Shown here one piece after another: positions 33,872 through 42,039 of a DNA stretch of 64,000 nt (the stretch's first letter is position 1; every line of letters begins with the position of its first letter). The position numbers and the translations under genes were made by a program. The DNA is taken from positions 310,001-374,000 of the forward strand of contig NZ_QSRL01000001.1 of NCBI RefSeq assembly GCF_003437035.1. The letters are read 5' to 3'. Under the pieces are notes generated by a model. The model ran no database searches and was not told the origin of the DNA. It was given only the letters and a program-made list of their open reading frames with translations. This DNA is from Collinsella sp. TF08-11AT (GTDB lineage: Bacteria; Actinomycetota; Coriobacteriia; Coriobacteriales; Coriobacteriaceae).

Positions 33872-34816
33872 TTATTGAGTCTCCGTCGTGCCCGTCAGGG
33901 TAGTTCCGCTCACGCTAATGCCCAGGTCACCCCAGCCACCGGGCGTTTTGCCGTCCGCTCGGTAAAAGTTGACGACCATCGAACCCGGCTCCATGGTGAA
34001 CGTAGCCTTGCGAGCTGCAGCATCCACCGTCGCGCCATGGTTGATCTCAAAGAACGGGTCGATCTCCACGTTCTCCCCCCACGCGAGCGTGACGTTTGCC
34101 GGTGCGCCCGTAACCGTCACGCGGTAATTGTACGCAGCGTAATCAGCAAACTTGCCAGCCTCATAGACCAGCGCGCCCTCAACCGCAGCGGTCTTGACCT
34201 CGGCCCTCTTTGACGGCACGACTTTCGCCGCCAGACAGGCTAGCTCGGTGCCGGGGCTCTGCTCCGATACGACCGTGGCCTTAATCACAAAGTATGCTTG
34301 TCCCAACTTACCCTCGGGGAAGGTCACGGTGTAGTCGTTCTTGGTAGGTTGATTCTCCGGAAGCGTGACGCTGCTACCGGGCTGGGGCGCATAGCTCCAC
34401 GTGGCGCCATCGAGCCCGTGCCCCTCGACCGTCAAGGTGTATGTCACATTTTTGTCGTTGCAGAAGTTGCTGTTGCCCAGCAAGTAGTTGTAGATGCTAA
34501 AGGTAAAGTTGCACTGCCCGTTGTTGGGATACACCGTAACGGAGCGCTGGGCACGGGCGAGCTCGTCGGGGCTAGGCGCACTCATATAGCCCGTGAGCAA
34601 ATCGCTTGCAAATAGGCTCTGCGCAGTGCCCGTTGCGGCGACGGACTTTAGAAATCCGTTGGCGGTGTAGGCGGAATAGGTAAAGTAGCCACCCGTCACG
34701 AGCGCCACGGCGCAAATAAGTGCGATTGCCGCCACAACCAGCTTGTTCTTGACTAGGCTCTTACTTTTTGCCAGCTGCTCGCGCTCGGCATCCTGCTGTT
34801 TCTCTCGCTTCTCCAT
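33872..34816 (-). CDS. single-pass membrane protein of the surface operon (third gene)
   Basis: 314 residues. A charged cytoplasmic tail (MEKREKQQDAEREQLAKSKS at its start) is followed by a membrane helix at about 27-48 and an all-beta extracellular domain with two to three Ig-like segments (VTYTLTVEGHGLDGATWSY; YRVTVTGAPANVTLAWGEN). GGAGAGGGGG precedes the ATG and the stop of the previous gene is 14 nt upstream. No family was recognised. It lies 40 nt before the giant gene and is likely to assist its anchoring or assembly. Confidence 0.75.
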   Translation of the reverse strand: MEKREKQQDAEREQLAKSKSLVKNKLVVAAIALICAVALVTGGYFTYSAYTANGFLKSVAATGTAQSLFASDLLTGYMSAPSPDELARAQRSVTVYPNNGQCNFTFSIYNYLLGNSNFCNDKNVTYTLTVEGHGLDGATWSYAPQPGSSVTLPENQPTKNDYTVTFPEGKLGQAYFVIKATVVSEQSPGTELACLAAKVVPSKRAEVKTAAVEGALVYEAGKFADYAAYNYRVTVTGAPANVTLAWGENVEIDPFFEINHGATVDAAARKATFTMEPGSMVVNFYRADGKTPGGWGDLGISVSGTTLTGTTETQ

Positions 34817-34830
34817 GTGCGCCCCCTCTC

Positions 34831-35670
34831 CTACTTGCCGCTCGTGTTGCGCGCGATCAGATAAATCACGTCGGTCTCTTTGGCGCTCTCGTCCCACGAA
34901 AGCTTGATGATAAAGTTGAGTGTGTCATTGCCAGTCGAGTTGTCGAGTGTCTTAGCGTTGAGGTCGCCTTTGTTGAACACCTTGAAACGGTAGAGTGGAC
35001 GCGCGTTGCGTTGGACGTTTTGGTACTCCTTGAATGTAAGGTCGCTTGCGCCGGGGACCGGCTCGGTTGCCAGGCCATCACCCGCGTCGTTGATGGGCAT
35101 GAAGCTCGTCAGCAGGTTCTCTCCGGTTGCTATCCAGCTATAAGATTTGCCGCCTGCGGTACCGCTCACGTCGGGCGTCTGGAGCGCAGACGTGTTCTCG
35201 GCTCTGTACAGCTCAATAGTAAGACCTTTAATGTTGGTCGTATTCGCAAGCTGCAGCTCAAACCCATCGCCGCCCGTCTGCACGCAAAACGGGCGCTTGA
35301 GCGTCACCGTGTTGCCGGTCTTGGTATCGCCGTATTCGGGGTTGTAACTCAGGTCGATCTGCTCGGCTGCCGTAGCGTTGGGGCCCAGCACCTTGAGCTC
35401 TGCCGGCTCCTTGATCTTGCCAACGGTGGAGCCGCGATTGGCATCGACGAACCATCCGAGCGTCAATCCCAGCAACACGAGAAGCACGGCCACCAGACCC
35501 ACGATGGCCAGGGATTCGCGACGGTGGTCGCTCACCCAAGCCTTGATGCGCTCGATGCGGCCAGCCGGACGCGCTTCGCCGTGCGAGCCGAACCCGTTGC
35601 CGCCGGGGTTTGCCGCTCCTTCGTTGTGTTTGATATCGCCCTGTTCGCGGGCATTAAGCTGCTCGTCCAT
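34831..35670 (-). CDS. single-pass membrane protein of the surface operon (second gene)
   Basis: 279 residues. A hydrophilic N-terminal tail of about 50 residues ending in Arg-rich DHRRES precedes one membrane helix (LAIVGLVAVLLVLLGLTLGW) and an extracellular beta domain. The start follows the stop of the previous gene directly, with GGAGGCGG inside that gene, so the two are translationally coupled. The layout matches the genes on both sides although sequence similarity is low. No known family was recognised. Confidence 0.78.
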   Translation of the reverse strand: MDEQLNAREQGDIKHNEGAANPGGNGFGSHGEARPAGRIERIKAWVSDHRRESLAIVGLVAVLLVLLGLTLGWFVDANRGSTVGKIKEPAELKVLGPNATAAEQIDLSYNPEYGDTKTGNTVTLKRPFCVQTGGDGFELQLANTTNIKGLTIELYRAENTSALQTPDVSGTAGGKSYSWIATGENLLTSFMPINDAGDGLATEPVPGASDLTFKEYQNVQRNARPLYRFKVFNKGDLNAKTLDNSTGNDTLNFIIKLSWDESAKETDVIYLIARNTSGK

Positions 35671-36729
35671 TTATTTATCCGCCTCCTTGGCGGTAAAGCG
35701 CACGCGAATGTACTTGACGTTCTTGCCGATAATCTCGTCGGCGTTGTTGTAGTAGCTGGCGCAGGTTTCCACATCCGCAGAGGACATGCCGGCTCCGACA
35801 GGCGGAACCGCGCTAGGCGCCTGACCTGGCACGCTCGTGCTATCGGCGCGGAAATAGCGCGCGTGGTTATTGTTGATGTCGCCGACGAGGGTTGTGTATC
35901 CCCCCTCGTCGCCTGTGTTAGCGAAAAGGTTGCCACCGTAGCCGGCGTTGCCCGTGTGAACATAGCTCTTGAACTGCTCCGGCCAAATCCAGTAGAGGGT
36001 TTTGGTGACGGTTTCGGTCGTGCTATTTGAGTCCGCAGCGTAAAAGCTCGACTTTGGGATGGTAAAGCTCTGCGTAATGACGGTGACGCTGGCCCCGTCC
36101 TGGGTCACCGTGGTGGTCGTGGGGACCAGCGGATTCGAGTAAAAGCCAGAGGCGTCTTTGCCCTGAAAAACCAGGATATGACCGCGCACCAAATCTTTAA
36201 GCGAGTTGATGATCTCTTCGTTTTTCGATGCATCCGCAGCAGTGCCGCCCGTGCCCGCAACGCTCGTCTGAACAGAAATTTCCCAGGTCATCTCCACCGT
36301 GATATCGTGCAGGTCATTGCAGAGCGGCCTGACGTTGAGCTGGAGCTGGCCGGCCGACCCCGGAGAGAGACCGCCATCGGCGCTCATGTTATTGAGGTTG
36401 AAAAGATTGTTCACGGCAAGGCTTGTACTGTCCGACGCGTAGTTGTCCTGAGTGTCGTACTTACCCGCCGTGCCGCCCTGCGTTCCCGAGAGCACAAACC
36501 GCGGGCCCTTCGCCGCGATCGTGCTCCCCGTGGCGCTCACTCGGTTATTCGCGGCAAACCAGGCCAGGCATGCAAAGATGGCAACGATGGCGGCCAGCAC
36601 AAACAGACCGCTCACCAGGAAATCCTTCCAGAAATCCTTGAGGGTCCGCACATGCTCGTCGGCAGCTTGGCGGTACTCGGCCGCCGTCTTGTGCTGCTGG
36701 AGCTCGCTATGTCGGTCCATGCCACTCAT
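35671..36729 (-). CDS. single-pass membrane protein of the surface operon (first gene)
   Basis: About 352 residues from ATG at 36729. A polar N-terminal tail (to about 37), one membrane helix (FLVSGLFVLAAIVAIFACLA) and a Ser/Thr-rich extracellular domain with the segment VEMTWEISVQTSV and a C-terminal VRFTAKEADK. The start is uncertain: in-frame ATGs exist at 36720, 36762 and 36852, and the last would add a second hydrophobic segment. None has an ideal ribosome site. It is the promoter-proximal gene. No homologue was recognised; the shared layout with the next two proteins suggests one complex. Confidence 0.72.
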   Translation of the reverse strand: MSGMDRHSELQQHKTAAEYRQAADEHVRTLKDFWKDFLVSGLFVLAAIVAIFACLAWFAANNRVSATGSTIAAKGPRFVLSGTQGGTAGKYDTQDNYASDSTSLAVNNLFNLNNMSADGGLSPGSAGQLQLNVRPLCNDLHDITVEMTWEISVQTSVAGTGGTAADASKNEEIINSLKDLVRGHILVFQGKDASGFYSNPLVPTTTTVTQDGASVTVITQSFTIPKSSFYAADSNSTTETVTKTLYWIWPEQFKSYVHTGNAGYGGNLFANTGDEGGYTTLVGDINNNHARYFRADSTSVPGQAPSAVPPVGAGMSSADVETCASYYNNADEIIGKNVKYIRVRFTAKEADK

Positions 36730-36913
36730 CGCTTGCGTTTGCCCTGCTAGCGGGCGTGCCATCCTTTCCGCTTGGTCGCGATCAATCCGTTGCTCGTAGG
36801 CATAGAATTCAGGCAGAATACAACACCATACGATAAGGTAAAAGAATAGCATTGACCTGCGGTTTGCTCCACAGCGCAAGCCTTAATGATGTCTTAAAAG
36901 TCAAATCCTTGGT

Positions 36914-36971
36914 GCAAGGGGGTCAGGTTACTTCGCACCAACATGGTGCACACAAACCTAGCCCCCCCTTG
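36914..36971. promoter_or_regulatory. nested inverted repeats upstream of the surface operon
   Basis: CAAGGGGG-TCAGGTT (36914-36928) pairs imperfectly with AACCTA-GCCCCCCTTG (36956-36971), and GCACCA-aca-TGGTGC lies inside. It sits just upstream of the first surface-operon gene and just after the end of the ATPase gene that precedes it. It may be an operator, an attenuator or a terminator remnant; no T-run is seen. Confidence 0.5.
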
Positions 36972-37016
36972 TACTAATCCGTAGCACCGGGCAGCGGACG
37001 CACGGCGTGCCGTCCC

Positions 37017-38321
37017 TTAACGCCCCAACGCACGCACGGGTATCACGTAGATACCGTCCTCGACCTCGCGAGCGTACTCACCCACCCCCACAATCACGGC
37101 CATAAACTCCGGTTCGCGTGTGCGTGAACGAGGATTTCCACAGACCTTTTTGCGAACGCGCTTGAGACTCTCGACGCCGGCGCTCGCCTTATCTTCACTC
37201 ACCTTAATCTCAAAGGCGGCCCACCGTCCATCGGCTAGCTGCACGATAGCATCGCACTCAAGGCCCGAATCGTCGCGATAATAGCGCACGGGCGTGCTAT
37301 CCAGCAGGTCGAGCGAACGTGCGTAGACCGAAAGGTCGCGTATGACCAAATTCTCAAACACCAGACCAAATGTCTGCCAGTCGGCAAGCAGCGCCTGCAA
37401 GGACATACCTAGCAAGGCGCAAGCAAGGCTTGGATCTGCCAGATAGCGCTTGGGTTTGACGGCAAAGCGTCGTTTGTCGCGCGCGGCGGGAACCCAACCG
37501 GGGACCTCCTCGAGAATGAACATGCCTTTGAGGGCATCCAGGTACCTACGCACCTTGGTCTCGTCGGCAAACGCTGCGGGTTCCTCCTCGGCACCGAACA
37601 TATCCATAAGAATCGTTTTATACGTGGTTGCCTGTCCCAGATTGCGCGCGATCGATGCGGAGACTCGACGAGCAATATCGGGGTCGAGACCGACCGCCGG
37701 GAAGCTGCTCGAAAATGTGGTGTTGAGATATTCGCGGGCGATGAGCTGGGCGTCAGCCGAAACCATATCGATCGCCTCGGGCCAGCCGCCGCGGCAGGCG
37801 GCTTCGACAAGCCCCGGCGTATCGCCATCGCACCGGCAGGGCTCAAAACGATGCTCAAACAAGCCCGCCAGGCTCACCTTGCCGTTGGACTCACCTGTCT
37901 CGGCAAACGTCATGGGGTGCATGCGGACGCGGCCGATGCGGCCGGCTCCACTATGCGCGGGCGCCTCCGCCTTTGAGCCAAACGCAGGCGTGGCGGAACC
38001 CGTGAGGATATAGGCGCCGCGCGTGCCCCGGGTGCGGTCAACCTCGTGTCTAACGTAGTCCCAAATCTGGGGAACGCGCTGCCACTCATCGATAATATGC
38101 GGACGGTCTCCCAGCAACATCATCGCCGGGTCGGCACGCGCGAGGTCGAGATTCTCGTCGACATACGAGACGGACGCCCCGTGCTCGAGCGCGGCCCACG
38201 TCTTGCCGCACCACTTGGTGCCCGCAATCTCGACCGCGCCAAAGACGCGAAGGTAGCGTTCGATTTGCGCATCCACGATACGCGGGATGTATCCGTCCCG
38301 ATGTAGCCTCTCGCCCGCCAT
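37017..38321 (-). CDS. ATPase of the AAA_14/DUF4143 family (first)
   Basis: 434 residues. Walker A is AGTKWCGKTWA near residue 35, followed by a Walker-B-like HIIDEWQRVPQIWD and an Arg-sensor region ILTGSATPA. The C-terminal part (about 255-430) matches DUF4143, including RYYRDDSGLECDAIVQL and AFEIKVSEDKASAGV, a PD-(D/E)xK nuclease-like core. The family is widespread and its function is not established. ATG at 38321 gives MAGERLHRDGYIPRIVDAQI. It has a 23-bp repeat array at its promoter side. A second family member lies at 49407. Confidence 0.88.
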   Translation of the reverse strand: MAGERLHRDGYIPRIVDAQIERYLRVFGAVEIAGTKWCGKTWAALEHGASVSYVDENLDLARADPAMMLLGDRPHIIDEWQRVPQIWDYVRHEVDRTRGTRGAYILTGSATPAFGSKAEAPAHSGAGRIGRVRMHPMTFAETGESNGKVSLAGLFEHRFEPCRCDGDTPGLVEAACRGGWPEAIDMVSADAQLIAREYLNTTFSSSFPAVGLDPDIARRVSASIARNLGQATTYKTILMDMFGAEEEPAAFADETKVRRYLDALKGMFILEEVPGWVPAARDKRRFAVKPKRYLADPSLACALLGMSLQALLADWQTFGLVFENLVIRDLSVYARSLDLLDSTPVRYYRDDSGLECDAIVQLADGRWAAFEIKVSEDKASAGVESLKRVRKKVCGNPRSRTREPEFMAVIVGVGEYAREVEDGIYVIPVRALGR

Positions 38322-38380
38322 GAGCCACCCCCGCAGATTTCCAGTTCCTGCTTTCTGGTTCTTCTATTCCACTGTAGCAA

Positions 38381-38462
38381 ATTCGGATTTTCGGGTGGTT
38401 GCGATTCGGATTTTCGTGTTCATATAATTCGGATTTTCATGTTCTAAGAAGTCGGATTTTCT
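38381..38462 (+). repeat. four 23-bp direct repeats upstream of the first DUF4143 ATPase
   Basis: TTCGGATTTTC occurs four times, starting at about 38382, 38405, 38428 and 38451, with a period of exactly 23 nt and variable DNA in between. A 23-nt period puts all copies on the same helix face. They begin 60 nt upstream of the ATPase start, so they overlap or precede its promoter. They look like an iterated operator. Confidence 0.85.
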
Positions 38463-38492
38463 GAACCCGCTGGTCAGGGGCGCTCTCATTGG

Positions 38493-38529
38493 CAAAAAGG
38501 CGGGGAGCACCGATACGGCACTCCCCGCC
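38493..38529 (-). terminator. terminator of the flavin/FeS oxidoreductase gene
   Basis: GGCGGGGAG and CTCCCCGCC pair around a 13-nt loop; on the minus strand TTTTTGCC follows. It begins 27 nt after the stop. Confidence 0.9.
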
Positions 38530-38555
38530 CACTCAATACGCGATGGCTTTCTTAC

Positions 38556-40586
38556 TTAGAGCTCGTTGGCCGCGTGATATGCCGTGCGAATGGCGCTCGC
38601 AATATCGGCGGTGCGCTCGCCCGAGCAATCGCCCACGCAGGTCACGGGCACCGTCACGCCGTCCAGGTCAAACGCGTTGGCCTTGGAGCCCACGGCCATC
38701 ACCACGTAATCGCAAGCGATCTTCACCGGCTCCTCGGCGCCGTCCTCGGTGGTGCGGACAGCCTCCACGCCCTCGTCGGTAATGGCGGTCAGGCGGGTCT
38801 TCACGTGCTGCTCAACGCCATGCTCGGCAAAGTCGCTCATAATCAGCGGCAGGATGGTCTCGGACTCGCCCGCGGCAATCTTGTCGAGCATCTCCACGAT
38901 CGCCACCTCGCAGCCGTGCTGCAGCAGGTACTCGGCAGTCTCGGTGCCCACCAGGCCACCGCCGATAACGGCGACGCGGCCCGTAAGCTCCACCTTGCCG
39001 GCCAGCACGTCCCAGCTCGAGACGACCTTCTCCGAATCGGCACCCGGAACGGGGATGACCACGTCGTGCGCGCCCACAGCCACAATCGCGGCGTCGGCAG
39101 CGTTGAGGTCCGCGGGGCTAGCGGTATGGTTGAGCTCAACCTTCACGCCCAGGCCGGGCAGAATCTTCTCGTAATACTCGACCGAGCGCATGATCTCGTC
39201 CTTGCGCGGAGGCGCGGCTGCCAGCACAATCTGGCCGCCCAGATGATCGCTCGCCTCGTAGACGGTCACGTCGTAGCCGCGCTTGGCCGCCACGCGCGCG
39301 GCCTCCAGGCCGGCAATACCGCCGCCCACCACGGCAATCTTCTTGTCGCCCTCGCCCGGCTTAATGGCGATGGTCGCCTCGTCTCCGTTCTCGGCATTGA
39401 GCACGCACGAAATGTACTTGCGGTTTTGGATCGCATCGACGCAGCCCTTGTTGCAGTTGAGGCACTCGCGAATGGGCTCGCCCGTGGCGGCCTTGAGCGC
39501 AATGTCGGGGTCGCACATGAGCGAACGGCCGTAAGCGATGATGTCGGCCGATCCGTCTTCCAGGATCTTCTCGCCGGCCTCGACCGAGACAACGCGGCCG
39601 ACGGTTGCCACCGGCACGGAGACCAGGGCCTTGACGCGCTCGGCCACGGGCAGCGTCCAGTTGTAGGGCATGGCGCCCATGGGCGGAATGGTGTCGCCCA
39701 TGTTGCCGGTGTGGTTGGCCTGTGCGACCTGGATCATATCGATGCCCGCGCCCTCGAGCAGCTTGGCAAACTCGCAGGCCTCGTCGGGCAGCAGGCCGCC
39801 CTTGCCGCGCGGCGTGCCGTCGGGGTTCTCCATGATCACGGGGAGCTTGTACTCCACCATCAGCTCCGGCGCGGCTTCCTTAATGGCGGCGACGACCTCC
39901 AGCGCATAACGGACGCGGTTCTCGAACGAGCCGCCATACTCGTCCGTGCGCTTGTTGAGGATGGCGGAGCACAGCGAACCCACCAGACGGTCGCCGTGGA
40001 CCTCGATGGCGTCGATGCCAGCCTGCTGCGCGCGGGCGGCCGAGGCGGCGATGGCCTCCTTGATCTGGGTGAGTTGCTCCACGGTGGCCTCGTTCACAAA
40101 GTGCTGCATGTCGTGGTGCAGTTTGGCGTAGGCCTGCTTGCGGATCTCGTTGGACTCGGCCATCTTGGCGGCGAAGGTCTCCTCGTCGCCGGCGGCCTTG
40201 GCCTCCTGCGCGGCCTTGGCGGCAGCCATGGAGCCCATGACCATGCGGCCGACACCGGGCACGTCGTACTCGGGGTGGAACAGCTGCAGCGCGACCTTGG
40301 CGCCGTGCTTGTGGACGGCGTCGGCCAGTGCCTTAAACGTGGGGATCTGGGCGTCGGTCGCCAGCTTGGGCGTGGGGCTCGCGGTCATGACGGGAGCGAC
40401 GTCGCCGATGACGATGTAGCTCACGCCGCCACGGGCCAGACGCTCGTAAAAAGCCAGGCTGCGCTCGCCGATGGAACCGTCGCGCTCCTCGTAGCCGGTG
40501 GTCAGCGGCGGGAACATAATGCGGTTCTTGAGCTCAAGGGGGCCAACCGTAATGGGCTGGAGCAGCTTGGATGCAGGTGCGGTCAT
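38556..40586 (-). CDS. old-yellow-enzyme-type NADH:flavin oxidoreductase (FadH/BaiCD-like)
   Basis: 676 residues. Residues 1-365 are an FMN-binding TIM barrel (LKNRIMFPPLTTGYEERDG; NKRTDEYGGSFENRVRYALE). A 4Fe-4S motif follows: CLNCNKGC with the fourth Cys in YISCVLN. Residues from about 395 bind FAD and NAD(P)H (VVGGGIAGLEAARVAAKRG and VIGGGLVGTETAEYL). This is the domain order of 2,4-dienoyl-CoA reductase and bile-acid enzymes. The usual HGAHGYLxxxF segment is EVHGDRLVGSLC here, so the substrate may differ. It stands alone between a terminator and a repeat-rich gap. Confidence 0.9.
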   Translation of the reverse strand: MTAPASKLLQPITVGPLELKNRIMFPPLTTGYEERDGSIGERSLAFYERLARGGVSYIVIGDVAPVMTASPTPKLATDAQIPTFKALADAVHKHGAKVALQLFHPEYDVPGVGRMVMGSMAAAKAAQEAKAAGDEETFAAKMAESNEIRKQAYAKLHHDMQHFVNEATVEQLTQIKEAIAASAARAQQAGIDAIEVHGDRLVGSLCSAILNKRTDEYGGSFENRVRYALEVVAAIKEAAPELMVEYKLPVIMENPDGTPRGKGGLLPDEACEFAKLLEGAGIDMIQVAQANHTGNMGDTIPPMGAMPYNWTLPVAERVKALVSVPVATVGRVVSVEAGEKILEDGSADIIAYGRSLMCDPDIALKAATGEPIRECLNCNKGCVDAIQNRKYISCVLNAENGDEATIAIKPGEGDKKIAVVGGGIAGLEAARVAAKRGYDVTVYEASDHLGGQIVLAAAPPRKDEIMRSVEYYEKILPGLGVKVELNHTASPADLNAADAAIVAVGAHDVVIPVPGADSEKVVSSWDVLAGKVELTGRVAVIGGGLVGTETAEYLLQHGCEVAIVEMLDKIAAGESETILPLIMSDFAEHGVEQHVKTRLTAITDEGVEAVRTTEDGAEEPVKIACDYVVMAVGSKANAFDLDGVTVPVTCVGDCSGERTADIASAIRTAYHAANEL

Positions 40587-40728
40587 GGATATTCCTCTCT
40601 TGTAGGCGCGGCGGCGATGATGCCGCGTAGTTGTCTAGAGGATATGGCATGGGAGCACGGCGACGCAACGGAAATCGGCGGATAGCGGGTGAGGGCTGGT
40701 GGATGGGGCAGGGTTGGGTTGGGGGTTT

Positions 40729-41025
40729 GTCTCGATCTGTAACAGTTACTCGGCAAATACCGTTCCTCGTGTTACAGATCAAGACATTCCCCTCGGCCCA
40801 TCCTCAACAATCTAAATCTGTAACAGTTAGACCCACTTTTGACCTCTACCTGTTACAGATCAAGACAAACCAACCCGGTCTGCCAGAACATCTAAATCTG
40901 TAACAGTTACTCGGCAAAAACCGTCCCTTGTGTTACAGATTTAGACAAACGGAGGCCGGCTGCTGGCTTGTCTCGATCTGTAACATCTAGCCGCCCAAAT
41001 CGGGCCTACCTGTTACAGATCGAGA
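40729..41025. repeat. four palindromic repeats of about 56 nt with ATCTGTAACA/TGTTACAGAT ends
   Basis: Units at 40729-40785, 40811-40866, 40891-40946 and 40970-41025. Each begins TCTnnATCTGTAACA and ends TGTTACAGATnnAGA, with a 20-30 nt centre that differs between units; two centres share CTCGGCAAAnACCGT. The units are separated by about 24 nt. They form four successive hairpins. The gap 40587-41424 holds no gene; its other feature is the hairpin at 41182. Confidence 0.95.
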
Positions 41026-41181
41026 TTTTGTTTGAGAGGCTAGAGACCAGAAGCCCGAGTGGAAAAGCGGACAGGCCGACGGCATCGCCCCGCCGTCATA
41101 CCGAGGACCGCGCCACGGCAGCCCGGGCGTGGGCCAACCCCGCAATTCCGGACATTTCATCCCTTTTCCGGACATTTTTAG

Positions 41182-41220
41182 CCCGTTTCCGGACATTGTC
41201 CGCGAATGTCCGGAAACGGG
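41182..41220. repeat. hairpin built on TTTCCGGACAT
   Basis: CCCGTTTCCGGACAT and ATGTCCGGAAACGGG are perfect 15-bp arms around a 9-nt loop. Three more partial copies of TCCGGACAT are nearby (from 41147, 41166 and 41229). It may be a remnant of a tandem palindrome array like the one just upstream. Confidence 0.85.
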
Positions 41221-41424
41221 ACCGTCATGTCCGGGATGGGATTTGGCCAACGGCAGCCCCCAGTAAAGGTTCCCAACCCCACAGCAGAGTTCCCTAATTC
41301 ACGCCGCGCCGGTGCACGCCGGCATTAGTTAGCCATGGGGAGCGACAAAGGGGTAACCCCTTGGGTCATCGATGCCACCGCGGCCAAGGTGCGACATTAC
41401 TGCGACAGAGGTGCGACATAGAGC

Positions 41425-41487
41425 GACCACTCTATTCGACCGACGAGCGCTTCGACCGGATATTCCGCCCGCTCGAAGGCGAGGCGG
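41425..41487 (+). pseudogene. fragment of an ORF6N-type gene
   Basis: The frame reads STDERFDRIFRPLEGEAD, closely matching STNERFNQVFHLLEGEVE of the intact ORF6N gene at 42040 (DNA at about 42518-42577). The similarity stops where the integrase fragment begins, so this is a recombination or deletion joint. Confidence 0.6.
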
Positions 41488-41904
41488 ATGCAGGTTCAGG
41501 GCCTCTCCCAGACCCCGGACACCCCGGTGTGCTCGGACAGCGACTTCGGTTTCCACGACCCCGACAACTTCTCGACGTGGCAGAAGGGCCACTTCATCGA
41601 GCACGGTCTCGGCAGGATGGAGGAGGCCGAGGAGGGCGGCCGCAAGCGGAGGCTCTACGTCGGCTACGACTTCCACGAGCTGAGACACACGCAGGCCACC
41701 TTCCTGATCGGCAACGGCATCGACCCGAAGAGCGTGCAGGGAAGGCCCGGCCACGAGGTGTCGAGCATGACGATGGACGTGTACGCGCACATGATGGGAG
41801 GGAACGACCGCGAAGCCGCCGATCTTCTGGAGATCCAGCGCGAGGCGGGCGCGCCCATCACCATCGACGGGAGCCGGATCACCGTCATGGCGAGGGAGGC
41901 TTAG
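41488..41904 (+). pseudogene. tyrosine recombinase, C-terminal fragment
   Basis: The frame of about 138 codons holds the catalytic end of a phage-type integrase: HELRHTQATFLIGNGIDP (HxxR box), then GRPGHEVSSMTMDVYAH with the conserved His and the nucleophile Tyr. The N-terminal DNA-binding part and the first catalytic Arg are missing. Upstream sequence instead matches an ORF6N gene. It is probably inactive. It marks the area 41.4-43.4 kb as the remains of an integrated element. Confidence 0.8.
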
Positions 41905-42039
41905 GGCAGACGTCGCCACGACGAAGCACACTCCCTCCCTAACGTCAGGGGTCATCGCCGCTGGACCGGCAGGCGATAAAGCCCAGGATGATAAAATGCT
42001 TTCGACGCAGGAGCGTCCCCATCTTTGAATCGAGGAACC

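Noticed and set aside
38381-38462. CRISPR array or plasmid-origin iterons
   Set aside because: Period of 23 nt is too short for CRISPR, and no replication gene is nearby; an operator array fits better.
38574-40685. Plus-strand open frame of 703 codons
   Set aside because: Shadow of the flavin/FeS oxidoreductase on the other strand; no domain and no ribosome site.
40729-41025. CRISPR array
   Set aside because: The units are palindromes with variable centres, not direct repeats with uniform spacers, and there are no cas genes.
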